Shown here piece by piece: positions 50,576 to 58,513 of a stretch of 64,000 nucleotides of DNA. Under the pieces are notes generated by a model, which saw only the letters and a list, made by a program, of their open reading frames with translations, was not told where the DNA came from and ran no database searches. Position 1 is the stretch's first letter. The number at the start of each line of letters is the position of its first letter. The stretch spans positions 4,212,501 to 4,276,500 of the forward strand of contig NZ_CP092183.1 in assembly GCF_023499255.1 (NCBI RefSeq). The letters are read 5' to 3'. This stretch comes from Couchioplanes caeruleus (GTDB taxonomy: Bacteria; Actinomycetota; Actinomycetes; Mycobacteriales; Micromonosporaceae). A program made the position numbers and the translations under genes.

Positions 50576-52351
50576 TCACACGTCCTTGCGCCAGCGGCGC
50601 CGCAGGGCGAAGGCCGCCGCCTTGGGTTGCCGGTCGCGGGTGAACACGCCCTTCTTGTTGCCGCCCACCCGCATCACGCCGGAGGTGGTGGCGAAGTCCG
50701 CGAAGTTCCACACGTGCTCGCCCACGACCGCGTCGACCCGGTCGAAGACCCGGTGGTTCATGTCCAGGTACTCGACCTGGTACTCCTCGGTCCACGGCTG
50801 GTTGCCCAGGGCGTGCAGGCCGGGGTACGTGTCGGCGCCGTACTCGGTGATGATGATGGGCTTGTTCTCGCTCGCCCAGCCGCGCAGCTCCTCCTCCCAG
50901 GCCTGCTCGGCGGCGGGGAGGTCGCCGGTGTGGACGTACCAGCCGTAGTAGCGGTTGAGCATGAGCACGTCGGCGAACTGCGACACCCGGCACTTGCCGT
51001 ACGGCGCGAGCATGACGTTGACGAAGCCGACCGGCCTGCTGGGGTCGAGCTCCCGGGTCAGCTCGAACAGCGGGCGGAAGTAGTCCTCGGCGCCCTCGGT
51101 GTCGCTCTCCGGCTCGTTGGCGATCGACCAGAGCACGACGCTCGGGTGGTTCTTGTCCCGGGCCACCAGCTCGCGGATCGCCTGGGCGTGCACCTCGCGG
51201 GACGCGTCGTTGATCGTGTCCGGGCTGAACGTGGTGTAGCCCTGGGCGCCGAAGATGCCGCCGCCGAGGCCCATGTTGAGGCCGACGGCCGCCGTCTCGT
51301 CGATGAGCACGATGCCGTGCCGGTCGGCGGCGTCGAGGACCTCCTCCGAGTACGGGTAGTGCGACGTCCGGAACGAGTTCGCGCCGATCCAGCGCAGCAG
51401 CTCGAAGTCGTGCAGCATGAACGCGTCGTTGTGCCCCTTGCCGATCACCGGCAGGTCCTCGTGCTTGCCGAAGCCGGTGAAGTGGAACGGCTCGCCGTTG
51501 ATCAGGAACCGGTTGCCGCTGACCTTGACCGTACGGATCCCCACGCTCTGGTGGTAGCTGTCCACGACGGTCCCGTCCCCGTCGGCGAGCAGCACCTCCA
51601 GGTCGTAGAGGTAGCCGTCGCCGGGCCCCCACCGGTGCGCGCTCGGAACGGTCAGCGTGCCGCTCGCCCCGTCGCCCTCGGCCACCGTGCGGCCGTCCGC
51701 GTCACGCAGCACCACGCGGGTGGTGGCGTCAGCGCTGGCCCCGGTCGCGTACTCGACGATGCCGTCGGCGCCGTCCAGCCCGGTCACGACGGTGACGTCG
51801 GTGAGGTGCAGCGGGTGGGTCTGGTAGAGCCAGACCGGCCGGTGGATGCCGGCGTAGTTGAAGAAGTCGTGCCAGTAGCGCTGCCGCGGGCCGGCCGGGG
51901 TCTGCTCGACGACCCCCGGCGGGATCGACTGGAAGCTGAGCGTGTTGTTGACCAGGACGGTGATCCGGGCGACCTCCCCGGCGCCGACATGTGCGGTGAC
52001 GTCCGCGGCGAACGGCGTGTACCCGCCCTCGTGCGAGACCACCTCGGCGTCGCCGACCCACACCGTGGCGCGGTGCGTGGCGGATTCGAAGTGCAGCACG
52101 ATCCGCCGGCCGTCCCAGCCGCGTGGTACCCGTACCTCGGTCTGGTACCAGACGTCGCCGAAGTAGTCGCGCACCGCGGGATCCGCGGTGATGTCGTTGA
52201 AGCTCGCCGGCACGGCCATCTCGCGGGCGTCGGCCAGCGGTCCGGCGAACCACCGCTCGGCGCGCCCCGCGCCGGCCGGGTCGAGGGCGAAGCGCCAGAG
52301 GCCGTCGAGGCGCTTGCGCTCGCGGGTGGCGGTGTCCTGGGGTCGAAGCAC
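50576..52351 (-). CDS. uidA: Beta-glucuronidase (GH2)
   Basis: A 591-residue GH2 enzyme that releases glucuronate from glucuronides. The domains are sugar-binding (1-180), immunoglobulin-like (180-275) and catalytic barrel (275-591). Catalytic residues sit almost at the E. coli GUS numbers: acid/base E413 in SIANEPES and nucleophile E503 in IITEYGADT. The NxK motif that contacts the glucuronate carboxylate is present (GGNKKGV, N565/K567), which separates glucuronidases from galactosidases. There is no signal peptide, so it is cytosolic and needs imported substrate. GGAGG precedes the GTG. A composite operator lies 64 bases upstream. Confidence 0.95.
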   Translation of the reverse strand: MLRPQDTATRERKRLDGLWRFALDPAGAGRAERWFAGPLADAREMAVPASFNDITADPAVRDYFGDVWYQTEVRVPRGWDGRRIVLHFESATHRATVWVGDAEVVSHEGGYTPFAADVTAHVGAGEVARITVLVNNTLSFQSIPPGVVEQTPAGPRQRYWHDFFNYAGIHRPVWLYQTHPLHLTDVTVVTGLDGADGIVEYATGASADATTRVVLRDADGRTVAEGDGASGTLTVPSAHRWGPGDGYLYDLEVLLADGDGTVVDSYHQSVGIRTVKVSGNRFLINGEPFHFTGFGKHEDLPVIGKGHNDAFMLHDFELLRWIGANSFRTSHYPYSEEVLDAADRHGIVLIDETAAVGLNMGLGGGIFGAQGYTTFSPDTINDASREVHAQAIRELVARDKNHPSVVLWSIANEPESDTEGAEDYFRPLFELTRELDPSRPVGFVNVMLAPYGKCRVSQFADVLMLNRYYGWYVHTGDLPAAEQAWEEELRGWASENKPIIITEYGADTYPGLHALGNQPWTEEYQVEYLDMNHRVFDRVDAVVGEHVWNFADFATTSGVMRVGGNKKGVFTRDRQPKAAAFALRRRWRKDV

Positions 52352-52414
52352 GGCGGGCCTCCATGGGTCGGCGATGGGATGTCCCCTCCATTGGGCGCGC
52401 ACCGGCGGATCGGG

Positions 52415-52438
52415 GTCAACGAATTGCCAACTGTTGCC
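52415..52438 (+). promoter_or_regulatory. Composite operator copy 4 (beta-glucuronidase)
   Basis: GTCAA (52415-52419, one mismatch), CGAA, TTGCC (52424-52428), AACTG, TTGCC (52434-52438). Same spacing and orientation as the other copies, ahead of the uidA-uidB operon. Confidence 0.75.
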
Positions 52439-52491
52439 CGTCGCCGGGCGCGCCGCTTGCGGCCGGCGGCCCTGCGGCGCACGATGAGGCC

Positions 52492-53106
52492 ATGTCCCCG
52501 CCCGTCGTGACGATCTTCGAGTCGTACGGCTCGGGCGCCCAGGACGTCGGCCCACGGGTCGCCGCGGCGCTCGGGGTGACGTTCCACGCCCAGGCCTTCT
52601 CCTCGGAGGAGCTCGAGGGCATCCCGAAGCCGGACGACGACGGCCTGCTGTCCCGCGTCTTCGGCGTCATGGGTGGCTCGTACGCGGCCCTCGAGGGCCC
52701 GGCCGTGGCGATGGCCCAGCGCGACGACCACGAGCTGGTGCTGAGCAACACCCGCTGGGTCCTGGAGGCGGCCCGCGCCGGCGCGGTGATCGTGGGCCGC
52801 AACGGGGCCCTGATCCTCGCCTCGTGGCCGGGGGCGCTGCACGTGCGGCTCGACGCGCCGGTGGACCACCGCGTCGCACGGGCCGCCCGTACCGGCGGGA
52901 TCAGCCCGGAGCGGGCGGCGAAGCGGCAGCGCCGCGAGGACACGGTCCGCGCCGACATGTCGATCCGGCTGTACGGCTGGGACCCGCGCGAACCGACCCG
53001 CTACGACCTCGTGCTCAACACCTCGACCCTGGACCCGGACGCCTGCGCCGACATCATCGTGGGCGCCAGCCGCGTGAAGTCGTCCCGGACGGCACCGGCG
53101 ACCTGA
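52492..53106 (+). CDS. Cytidylate kinase-like family protein
   Basis: A 204-residue P-loop kinase-like protein of the Cytidylate_kin2 family: VVTIFESYGSGAQDVGPRVA at the start, VIVGRNGALILASWPGALHV in the middle and RADMSIRLYGWDPREPTRYD near the end. The P-loop is atypical (SYGSGAQD), so the substrate may not be CMP. It is divergent from uidA across 140 bases. The following TRIC gene begins four bases later. Confidence 0.8.
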   Translation: MSPPVVTIFESYGSGAQDVGPRVAAALGVTFHAQAFSSEELEGIPKPDDDGLLSRVFGVMGGSYAALEGPAVAMAQRDDHELVLSNTRWVLEAARAGAVIVGRNGALILASWPGALHVRLDAPVDHRVARAARTGGISPERAAKRQRREDTVRADMSIRLYGWDPREPTRYDLVLNTSTLDPDACADIIVGASRVKSSRTAPAT

Positions 53107-53110
53107 CCCG

Positions 53111-53746
53111 GTGTCGGTGCTTCTCGTCCTCGACCTGGTGGGGACCTTCGCCTTCGCGCTGAACGGCGCGCTCACCGCCATCCGGGTGGCCCGGGTGGAC
53201 CTCGTCGGCGTCGTCACGCTGGGCATGATCACAGCGGTCGGCGGCGGCATCATGCGCGACGTGCTGCTGGGCGCCGTACCGCCGGCCGCGTTCGCCGACT
53301 GGCGCTACCTCACGGTGGCGGCCGCCGGTGGCCTGCTCGCGTTCCTGTTCGGCCGCGGCCTCAACCGGTTCAGCAGGTCGATCGACGTGCTGGACGCCGC
53401 CGGGCTGGCGCTGTTCGCGGTCACCGGCGCCGGCAAGGCGCTGCTGTTCGGGGTCGGCCCGATGCAGGCGATCATCCTGGGGGCGATCACCGGCGTCGGC
53501 GGCGGCACCCTGCGCGACGTGCTGATCCGGCAGCTCCCCGGCGTGCTGAGCAGCGGCCTGTACGCGGTACCCGCCCTGGTCGGGGCCGCGCTGGTCGTCC
53601 TGGCCGCCCACACCGGGACCGGCCGCCTGCTGGGGCTCCCGGTGGCGCTGGTGGCGGCCGCGGTGTGCTTCCTGATCCGCGTGGTGGGCCTGCACTTCGG
53701 CCTGAACGCCCCCAAGCCGCCCGGGGTGCCGCGCGAGGGCGAATGA
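53111..53746 (+). CDS. TRIC/UPF0126-family membrane channel
   Basis: A 211-residue membrane protein with seven helices and an internal duplication: GGGIMRDVLLG in the first half and GGGTLRDVLIRQ in the second. It belongs to the trimeric intracellular cation channel (UPF0126) family, which in bacteria conducts cations or transports small molecules such as glycine. It follows the cytidylate-kinase-like gene by four bases. It is convergent with the lar-side genes. Confidence 0.85.
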   Translation: MSVLLVLDLVGTFAFALNGALTAIRVARVDLVGVVTLGMITAVGGGIMRDVLLGAVPPAAFADWRYLTVAAAGGLLAFLFGRGLNRFSRSIDVLDAAGLALFAVTGAGKALLFGVGPMQAIILGAITGVGGGTLRDVLIRQLPGVLSSGLYAVPALVGAALVVLAAHTGTGRLLGLPVALVAAAVCFLIRVVGLHFGLNAPKPPGVPREGE

Positions 53747-53756
53747 CCAGCGGGCC

Positions 53757-53840
53757 CTAGGCCGGCGCGACCGCGAACGCTGTGGCACGCAGCGGCCCCA
53801 GCCCGCCCAGGACCGCCGACGCGGCGGCTGTCGCGGTCAT
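53757..53840 (-). CDS. Possible mini-gene coupled to the LarA homologue
   Basis: A 27-residue frame (MTATAAASAVLGGLGPLRAT...) whose ATG overlaps the larA stop (ATGA), the usual coupling seen in this genome. It may be the truncated start of a lost downstream gene or no gene at all. There is no family resemblance. Confidence 0.25.
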   Translation of the reverse strand: MTATAAASAVLGGLGPLRATAFAVAPA

Positions 53841-55207
53841 CGCGGGCCCAGCCGGAACAGCATCTCGCCGGCGCGGGGGACGACCAGGGTGTCCGGGTCG
53901 TGCGCGTACACGGCGGGGTCGACGAGCGCCGGATCGAGGTAACCCAGGTTCGCCGCCCGGCACACCTCCTCGGGGATCGCCGTGGCGAGGGTGACCCGGA
54001 CCCGCAGCCGCTCCTCGCCGGTCGCCGGGTCGTACGTGCCGGCGCCGCGCAGGTGCGTCGAGTGGGCCAGCACGCCCCACGGCACGGCGGCGAAGCGGTC
54101 CCACTGGCCGACGAAGTAGTCGCGGCAGTGGTAGCCGATCTCGTAGATCTCCGGATGGGTGGAGGACAGCTCGGTGACGTGCGGGGCGTACAGGATCACC
54201 TCGCCGCCGTCGGCGACCACCGGCTCGACCTTGTAGAAGCCCTTCGCGGCGGTCCAGATCTCGTCGTACATGGCGGGCACGATCGACAGCACCCGCCGGA
54301 CCGGGGCGTCCAGGTACGTGACGTGGGTGGCGGCGCACACCTCGGCCGCCGACGCCCACGAGGCGCGGGTGTCGCCGAACGACACCGAGTGCAGCCCGCT
54401 GCCGGTGCCCGCCGCCGGGCCCGCGGCCGAGGCCGGTACGGCGTCGTCCACCGCGCTGTCCACCGCGCCGTCGGCCACCTCGGCGGTGACCACGCTGAGC
54501 GCCAGCTTCTCGGCCGGGATCAGCGCGGCGCCGTCGTCGATCAGCGCGCGTACGGGGGTCAGGCCGCTCGTACCGATGATCTCCGCCGACGTGATCAGCG
54601 CGCCGAGCCAGTGCGAGACGTCGATGATCCGCTTGCCGCCGACGCCCGGGAAGAAGTACTTGTTGCCGCCGGACATCCCGACCACCTCGTGCGGCAGCAC
54701 CGGCCCGACCACGAGCGCGACGTCGTGCTCCACGACCGCCCGGTTCAGCAGCACCGGCACGGCGACGTCCATGCGGCCCTCGGACAGCTCGGCGATCCGG
54801 GTGGCGGGGACCGTGCCGAGGTCGGCGAAGGTCTCCGGCTTCCACCACTCGTGGTTGACCACCACGGTGCCCGGATAGGTCTCGGCGAGCCGGCCGGGCT
54901 CGTACCCGAGGTGCCGAGCCAGCGCCTCCTGCGTCATGGCGGCGTGCGTGCCCAGCGCGACCAGCACGGTCAGCCGGGTCACCCGGCCGTGCAGGGCGCC
55001 GTGCACGGCGCGCATGAGCAGCGGCAGCGGGCACGTCCGCGTCGCGTCCGGCACGAGCACGCACACGCTGCGCCCGTCGAACGGGTGGGCGGCGAGCTGC
55101 TCGGTGATGAACGCCGTCACCTCCTCGTCGCCGAGCACCGTGCCGGCATCGCCGACGCGGGCCGCGGAGGCTGCCAGTCCGGGCGGGAGAGCACTGATCG
55201 AGGTCAT
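53837..55207 (-). CDS. larA: LarA-superfamily nickel-pincer racemase/epimerase
   Basis: A 456-residue member of the LarA (DUF2088) superfamily of nickel-dependent hydroxyacid racemases and epimerases. Residues aligning with the characterised enzyme are all present: D54/R57 in VPDATRTCP, H88 in ALGTHAAMT, H173 and the cofactor-linked K183 in PHEVVGMSGGNK, and H199 in DVSHW. A Ser/Ala-rich insertion lies at about 250-275. Its cofactor genes larE, larB and larC are in the same island. The superfamily includes lactate, malate and hydroxyglutarate racemases and gluconate 2-epimerases, so the substrate is open; a sugar acid is favoured by context. Confidence 0.88.
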   Translation of the reverse strand: MTSISALPPGLAASAARVGDAGTVLGDEEVTAFITEQLAAHPFDGRSVCVLVPDATRTCPLPLLMRAVHGALHGRVTRLTVLVALGTHAAMTQEALARHLGYEPGRLAETYPGTVVVNHEWWKPETFADLGTVPATRIAELSEGRMDVAVPVLLNRAVVEHDVALVVGPVLPHEVVGMSGGNKYFFPGVGGKRIIDVSHWLGALITSAEIIGTSGLTPVRALIDDGAALIPAEKLALSVVTAEVADGAVDSAVDDAVPASAAGPAAGTGSGLHSVSFGDTRASWASAAEVCAATHVTYLDAPVRRVLSIVPAMYDEIWTAAKGFYKVEPVVADGGEVILYAPHVTELSSTHPEIYEIGYHCRDYFVGQWDRFAAVPWGVLAHSTHLRGAGTYDPATGEERLRVRVTLATAIPEEVCRAANLGYLDPALVDPAVYAHDPDTLVVPRAGEMLFRLGPR

Positions 55208-55335
55208 ACCCGTAGCGTGCCCCCGGTGCGGCCGTCCAGTCCACCGGCGGCGCAGATCGGGGCCCGAATCCGCTCAGCAGACCGCCGTCGCGGCCGATGG
55301 ATCCGTTGGCCGGACCTGCGACGAAAGGCGACCGC

Positions 55336-55722
55336 ATGCTCGCATTGGTGGTCGACGACTCCAGCACGATGCGCCGCATCCTGCAGCGCACCATGGCCGG
55401 TCACGGCTTCGCGGTGTACGAGGCGAGCAACGGTCAGGAGGCCCTGGACCTGCTGGTGGAGATCCCGACGGTGCCGGACGTGGCGCTGATCGACTGGAAC
55501 ATGCCGGTGATGGACGGGCTCGAGCTGATCCGCCACGTCCGCAAGATGCCGCCGCTGCGGGACATGTGCATGATGATGGTGACCACCGAGGCCGAGCACA
55601 GCCAGATGGTGCGGGCGCTGGCCGCCGGCGCCCACGAGTACGTCCTCAAGCCGTTCGCGCCCGACACGATCAAGCAGAAGCTGACCTACCTCGGCCTGAT
55701 CCCGCCCGACCCGCGTCCCTAG
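55336..55722 (+). CDS. Stand-alone CheY-like response regulator
   Basis: A 128-residue single receiver domain. The acidic pair is VVDDSSTM, the phosphorylation site is the Asp in VALIDWNMP, and the conserved Thr/Ser and Lys are in MVTTEAEHS and YVLKPFAP. It has no output domain, so it acts by protein contacts, as in chemotaxis or phosphorelays; no kinase is adjacent. The ATG has an AAAGG element about eight bases upstream. Its stop overlaps the stop of arsC. Confidence 0.88.
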   Translation: MLALVVDDSSTMRRILQRTMAGHGFAVYEASNGQEALDLLVEIPTVPDVALIDWNMPVMDGLELIRHVRKMPPLRDMCMMMVTTEAEHSQMVRALAAGAHEYVLKPFAPDTIKQKLTYLGLIPPDPRP

Positions 55723-56129
55723 GAGCCGGCGGGCAGCAGCTCGGCGAGCAGCTTCTCGATCCGGTTCCTGATCTCGTCGCGGATGGGACGCACGGCCTCG
55801 ACGCCCTTGCCGGCCGGGTCCTCGAGCTTCCAGTCCTCGTAGCGCTTGCCGGGGAAGTACGGGCAGGCGTCGCCGCACCCCATGGTCACCACGACGTCCG
55901 ACGCCTCCACGGTGTCGTACGCCAGCAGCGCCGGACGCTGATCCGCGATGTCGATGCCGACCTCCCGCATGGCAGCCACCGCGGCCGGGTTCACCGCGTC
56001 GGCGGGGGCCGAGCCGGCGGAACGCACCTCGACCCGGTCGCCGGCCAGGTGGCGCAGCCAGCCGGCGGCCATCTGGGACCGGCCGGCGTTGTGCACGCAG
56101 ACGAACAGGACGCTGGGCTGGTCGGTCAC
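55719..56129 (-). CDS. arsC: Arsenate reductase, LMW-phosphatase fold
   Basis: A 136-residue ArsC of the low-molecular-weight phosphatase fold, reducing arsenate to arsenite. The active-site CX5R loop is VCVHNAGRSQM (C11-R17). The later Cys pair CGDACPYFPGK (about 86-90) resembles the arsenate-mycothiol/thioredoxin-dependent enzymes of actinobacteria. It is the last gene of the operon tandem-ArsR - acr3 - arsN1 - arsC. Confidence 0.92.
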   Translation of the reverse strand: MTDQPSVLFVCVHNAGRSQMAAGWLRHLAGDRVEVRSAGSAPADAVNPAAVAAMREVGIDIADQRPALLAYDTVEASDVVVTMGCGDACPYFPGKRYEDWKLEDPAGKGVEAVRPIRDEIRNRIEKLLAELLPAGS

Positions 56130-56148
56130 GGCTCTCCTCGGGTGTGGG

Positions 56149-56646
56149 TCAGACGACGGTGGCGCTGCGGCGTTCGAGCAGGATGACGTCGCGCCAGCGG
56201 CCGTGGTGGCGGCCGACGCGCTCGCGGGTGCCGATGGTGCGGAAGCCGCAGCGGGCGTGCAGGGCGAGGCTGGGCAGGTTCTCCGGGAAGACGCCGGACT
56301 GGATGGTCCAGATCCCGGCGCGCTCGGTCGACGCGATCAGCGCCTCGAGCAGCGCCCGGCCGATGCCGCGGCCGCCGTACGCCGGATGCACGTAGACGGA
56401 GTGCTCGACGACGCCGGCGTACACCGGCCGGGGGGAGACCCGGGAGCAGGCCACCCAGCCGGTGACCGTGCCGTCCACGTCGAGCGCGACGAACCGATGG
56501 TCCGGCAGCCTGCCGCCGTCGAACGCCGCCCATCCGGGCGCCTCGGTCTCGAACGTGGCGTTGCCGGCCGCGATGCCCGCGGCGTAGATGCCGAGCACCG
56601 CGCCGGCGTGCTCGCCGGCCATGGGCACGAGCCGGACCACGGTCAC
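56149..56646 (-). CDS. arsN1: GNAT acetyltransferase, ArsN1/phosphinothricin type
   Basis: A 165-residue GNAT. The acetyl-CoA loop is YVHPAYGGRGIGRAL, and GVFPENLPSLALHARCGFRT with the closing GRHHGRWRDVILLERR is the signature of the phosphinothricin acetyltransferase subgroup. Members in ars operons (ArsN1) acetylate the arsenic antibiotic arsinothricin; phosphinothricin and methionine sulfoximine are further substrates of the group. The GTG overlaps the acr3 stop by four bases, making it part of the operon. Confidence 0.8.
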   Translation of the reverse strand: MTVVRLVPMAGEHAGAVLGIYAAGIAAGNATFETEAPGWAAFDGGRLPDHRFVALDVDGTVTGWVACSRVSPRPVYAGVVEHSVYVHPAYGGRGIGRALLEALIASTERAGIWTIQSGVFPENLPSLALHARCGFRTIGTRERVGRHHGRWRDVILLERRSATVV

Positions 56647-57719
56647 GCGGGCACCGCCGGGAACAGCCGCCGGCGCAGGGCCAGGCTCACGTACACGAGC
56701 CCGACCAGCACCGGTACCTCGATCAGCGGGCCGACCACCCCCGCGAGAGCCTGGCCGCTGGTGATCCCGAACGTGCCGATCGCCACCGCGATGGCGAGCT
56801 CGAAGTTGTTGCCGGCCGCGGTGAAGGCGAGCGTGGTGGTGCGCTCGTAGCCCATCCCGAGGCCGCGGCCCAGCGCGTACGACCCGGCCCACATGACGGC
56901 GAAGTACGCCAGCAGCGGTACGGCCATCAGCGCCACGTCCCAGGGCCGGGTCGTGATCGCGTCGCCCTGCAGCGCGAACAGCACGACGATCGTGAACAGC
57001 AGCCCGTACAGGGCGAACGGCCCGATCCGCGGCAGGAACGCCGTCTCGTACCGGTCGCGGCCCCGCGCCCGCTCACCGAGTCGGCGGGTGAGGAAGCCGG
57101 CGAGCAGCGGGATGCCGAGGAAGATCAGTACGTTGCGGGCGATGTCCCAGCCGGAGACCTGCAGCCGGGCGCCGGACAGGTGCAGCCAGCCCGGCAGCAC
57201 GCTGAGGTAGAACCAGCCGAGCAGCCCGAACGCGAGCACCTGGAAGACCGAGTTGAGCGCGACCAGCACGGCGGCGGCCTCCCGGTCGCCGCCGGCCAGG
57301 TCGTTCCAGATGATCACCATGGCGATGCACCGGGCCAGCCCGACGATGATCAGGCCGGTGCGGTACTCGGCGTGGTCCGCGAGGAAGATCCACGCGAGCG
57401 CGAACATGACCGCCGGGCCGATCAGCCAGTTGAGCACGAGCGACGAGACCAGCAGCCGCCGGTCGCCGGTGACGGTGCCGAGTCGGTCGTAGCGGACCTT
57501 GGCGAGCACCGGATACATCATGATCAGCAGCCCGAGGGCGATCGGCAGCGAGATCCCGCCGACCGTCACGGCCTCGAGGGCGCTGTCCAGCCCCGGGACG
57601 AGCCGGCCGAGCAGCAGCCCGGCGGCCATCGCGAGGCCGATCCACAGCGGCAGGAACCGGTCGAGGCGGGACAGGCGGGCGACGACCGGCGCCGGGCCGG
57701 CCGCGATCGTGGCGGTCAT
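56643..57719 (-). CDS. acr3: ACR3-family arsenite efflux permease
   Basis: A 358-residue permease with ten helices of the ACR3/BASS superfamily, exporting arsenite. The essential membrane Cys is present in helix 4 (VGLARCIAMVIIWN, C131) and the conserved FTAAGNNFELAIAVAIG near the end carries the conserved Glu. It starts one base after the ArsR stop, so the regulator and pump are one transcript. Confidence 0.93.
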   Translation of the reverse strand: MTATIAAGPAPVVARLSRLDRFLPLWIGLAMAAGLLLGRLVPGLDSALEAVTVGGISLPIALGLLIMMYPVLAKVRYDRLGTVTGDRRLLVSSLVLNWLIGPAVMFALAWIFLADHAEYRTGLIIVGLARCIAMVIIWNDLAGGDREAAAVLVALNSVFQVLAFGLLGWFYLSVLPGWLHLSGARLQVSGWDIARNVLIFLGIPLLAGFLTRRLGERARGRDRYETAFLPRIGPFALYGLLFTIVVLFALQGDAITTRPWDVALMAVPLLAYFAVMWAGSYALGRGLGMGYERTTTLAFTAAGNNFELAIAVAIGTFGITSGQALAGVVGPLIEVPVLVGLVYVSLALRRRLFPAVPA

Positions 57720-57720
57720 G

Positions 57721-58401
57721 TCAGCAGGCCCGGAACGTGCCGGCGGTGGCGCGGGCCTGCTCGGCGAGGTCGGCCAGGTGCAGCGCGGCGCCCTGCAGCA
57801 CGGCGGGCACGAGCCGGTAGAACGTGAACCTGCCGCGCGGCTCCGCGGTGACGACGCCCGCCTCGCGCAGCTGCTTGAGGTGGCCGGAGACGTTGGGCTG
57901 CTTGGCGCCGGTGTCGGCGACCAGGTGCGAGGTGGTGGCCGGCCCCTGCGCGAGGATCCGGACGAGCTGGGCCCGCAGCGGGTCGGCGAGCAGGCGTACC
58001 ACATCAGGATCAGCTGATATCACCTCCGACTGATGCTCCGGTGCGGGCGGCGTGGCCGGATGGGTCGTCAGCAGGTCCCCCAGCAGGTCGAGCGCCTCCC
58101 GGCGTACCCAGTAGTAGACCCACGTGCCGCGCCGCTCGCAGTCCACCAGGCCGGTCTCCCGCAGCACGCGGAGGTGATGCGAGATGGTCGCGCCGGTCAC
58201 GTCGAACCCGTCGGTCAGCTCGCAGACGCAGACCTCGGCGCTGGAGGCGATCATGGACAGCAGGCGGAGCCGGACCGGGTCGCTGAGCGCCTTGAACAGC
58301 GGTGCGAGCTGCCCGGCGACCTGCGGGGCCAGGGCCTGCACCGACAGCGGCGGGCAGCAGGCCGGGGCCGGTGCGGCGTCCGCGAGGGGAAGAACCGACA
58401 T
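57721..58401 (-). CDS. arsR: Tandem-domain ArsR-family arsenic regulator
   Basis: A 226-residue protein with two winged-helix ArsR domains in one chain. The first (about 30-115) has the arsenite-type site EVCVCELTD (C58/C60) and VTGATISHHLRVLRETGLV. The second (about 130-205) reads LLADPLRAQLVRILAQ and PNVSGHLKQLREAGVV and has no CxC. Extra Cys pair C15/C16 is near the N-terminus. Normal ArsR proteins are half this size and form homodimers, so this may be an intramolecular pseudodimer. It heads the operon and is divergent from the flavoprotein gene. Confidence 0.85.
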   Translation of the reverse strand: MSVLPLADAAPAPACCPPLSVQALAPQVAGQLAPLFKALSDPVRLRLLSMIASSAEVCVCELTDGFDVTGATISHHLRVLRETGLVDCERRGTWVYYWVRREALDLLGDLLTTHPATPPAPEHQSEVISADPDVVRLLADPLRAQLVRILAQGPATTSHLVADTGAKQPNVSGHLKQLREAGVVTAEPRGRFTFYRLVPAVLQGAALHLADLAEQARATAGTFRAC

Positions 58402-58513
58402 GCGGCATAGCTTGACACTCGTCTAAGCGGGATGCAAGGTGGGGGCGTCAGTTCGACAGAGATCGAGACAAGGATCAGCCCCGGCTGATGCGAGGCTCGC
58501 GAGGGAGGCTCCC
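58402..58513. promoter_or_regulatory. Divergent arsenic promoter region
   Basis: 112 bases between the arsR and flavoprotein starts. TTGACA (58412-58417) is a candidate -35, and TTCGACAGAGATCGA is an imperfect dyad (TCGA-N6-TCGA) that could be the regulator's site. GGGAGG serves as ribosome-binding site for the flavoprotein. Confidence 0.45.
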
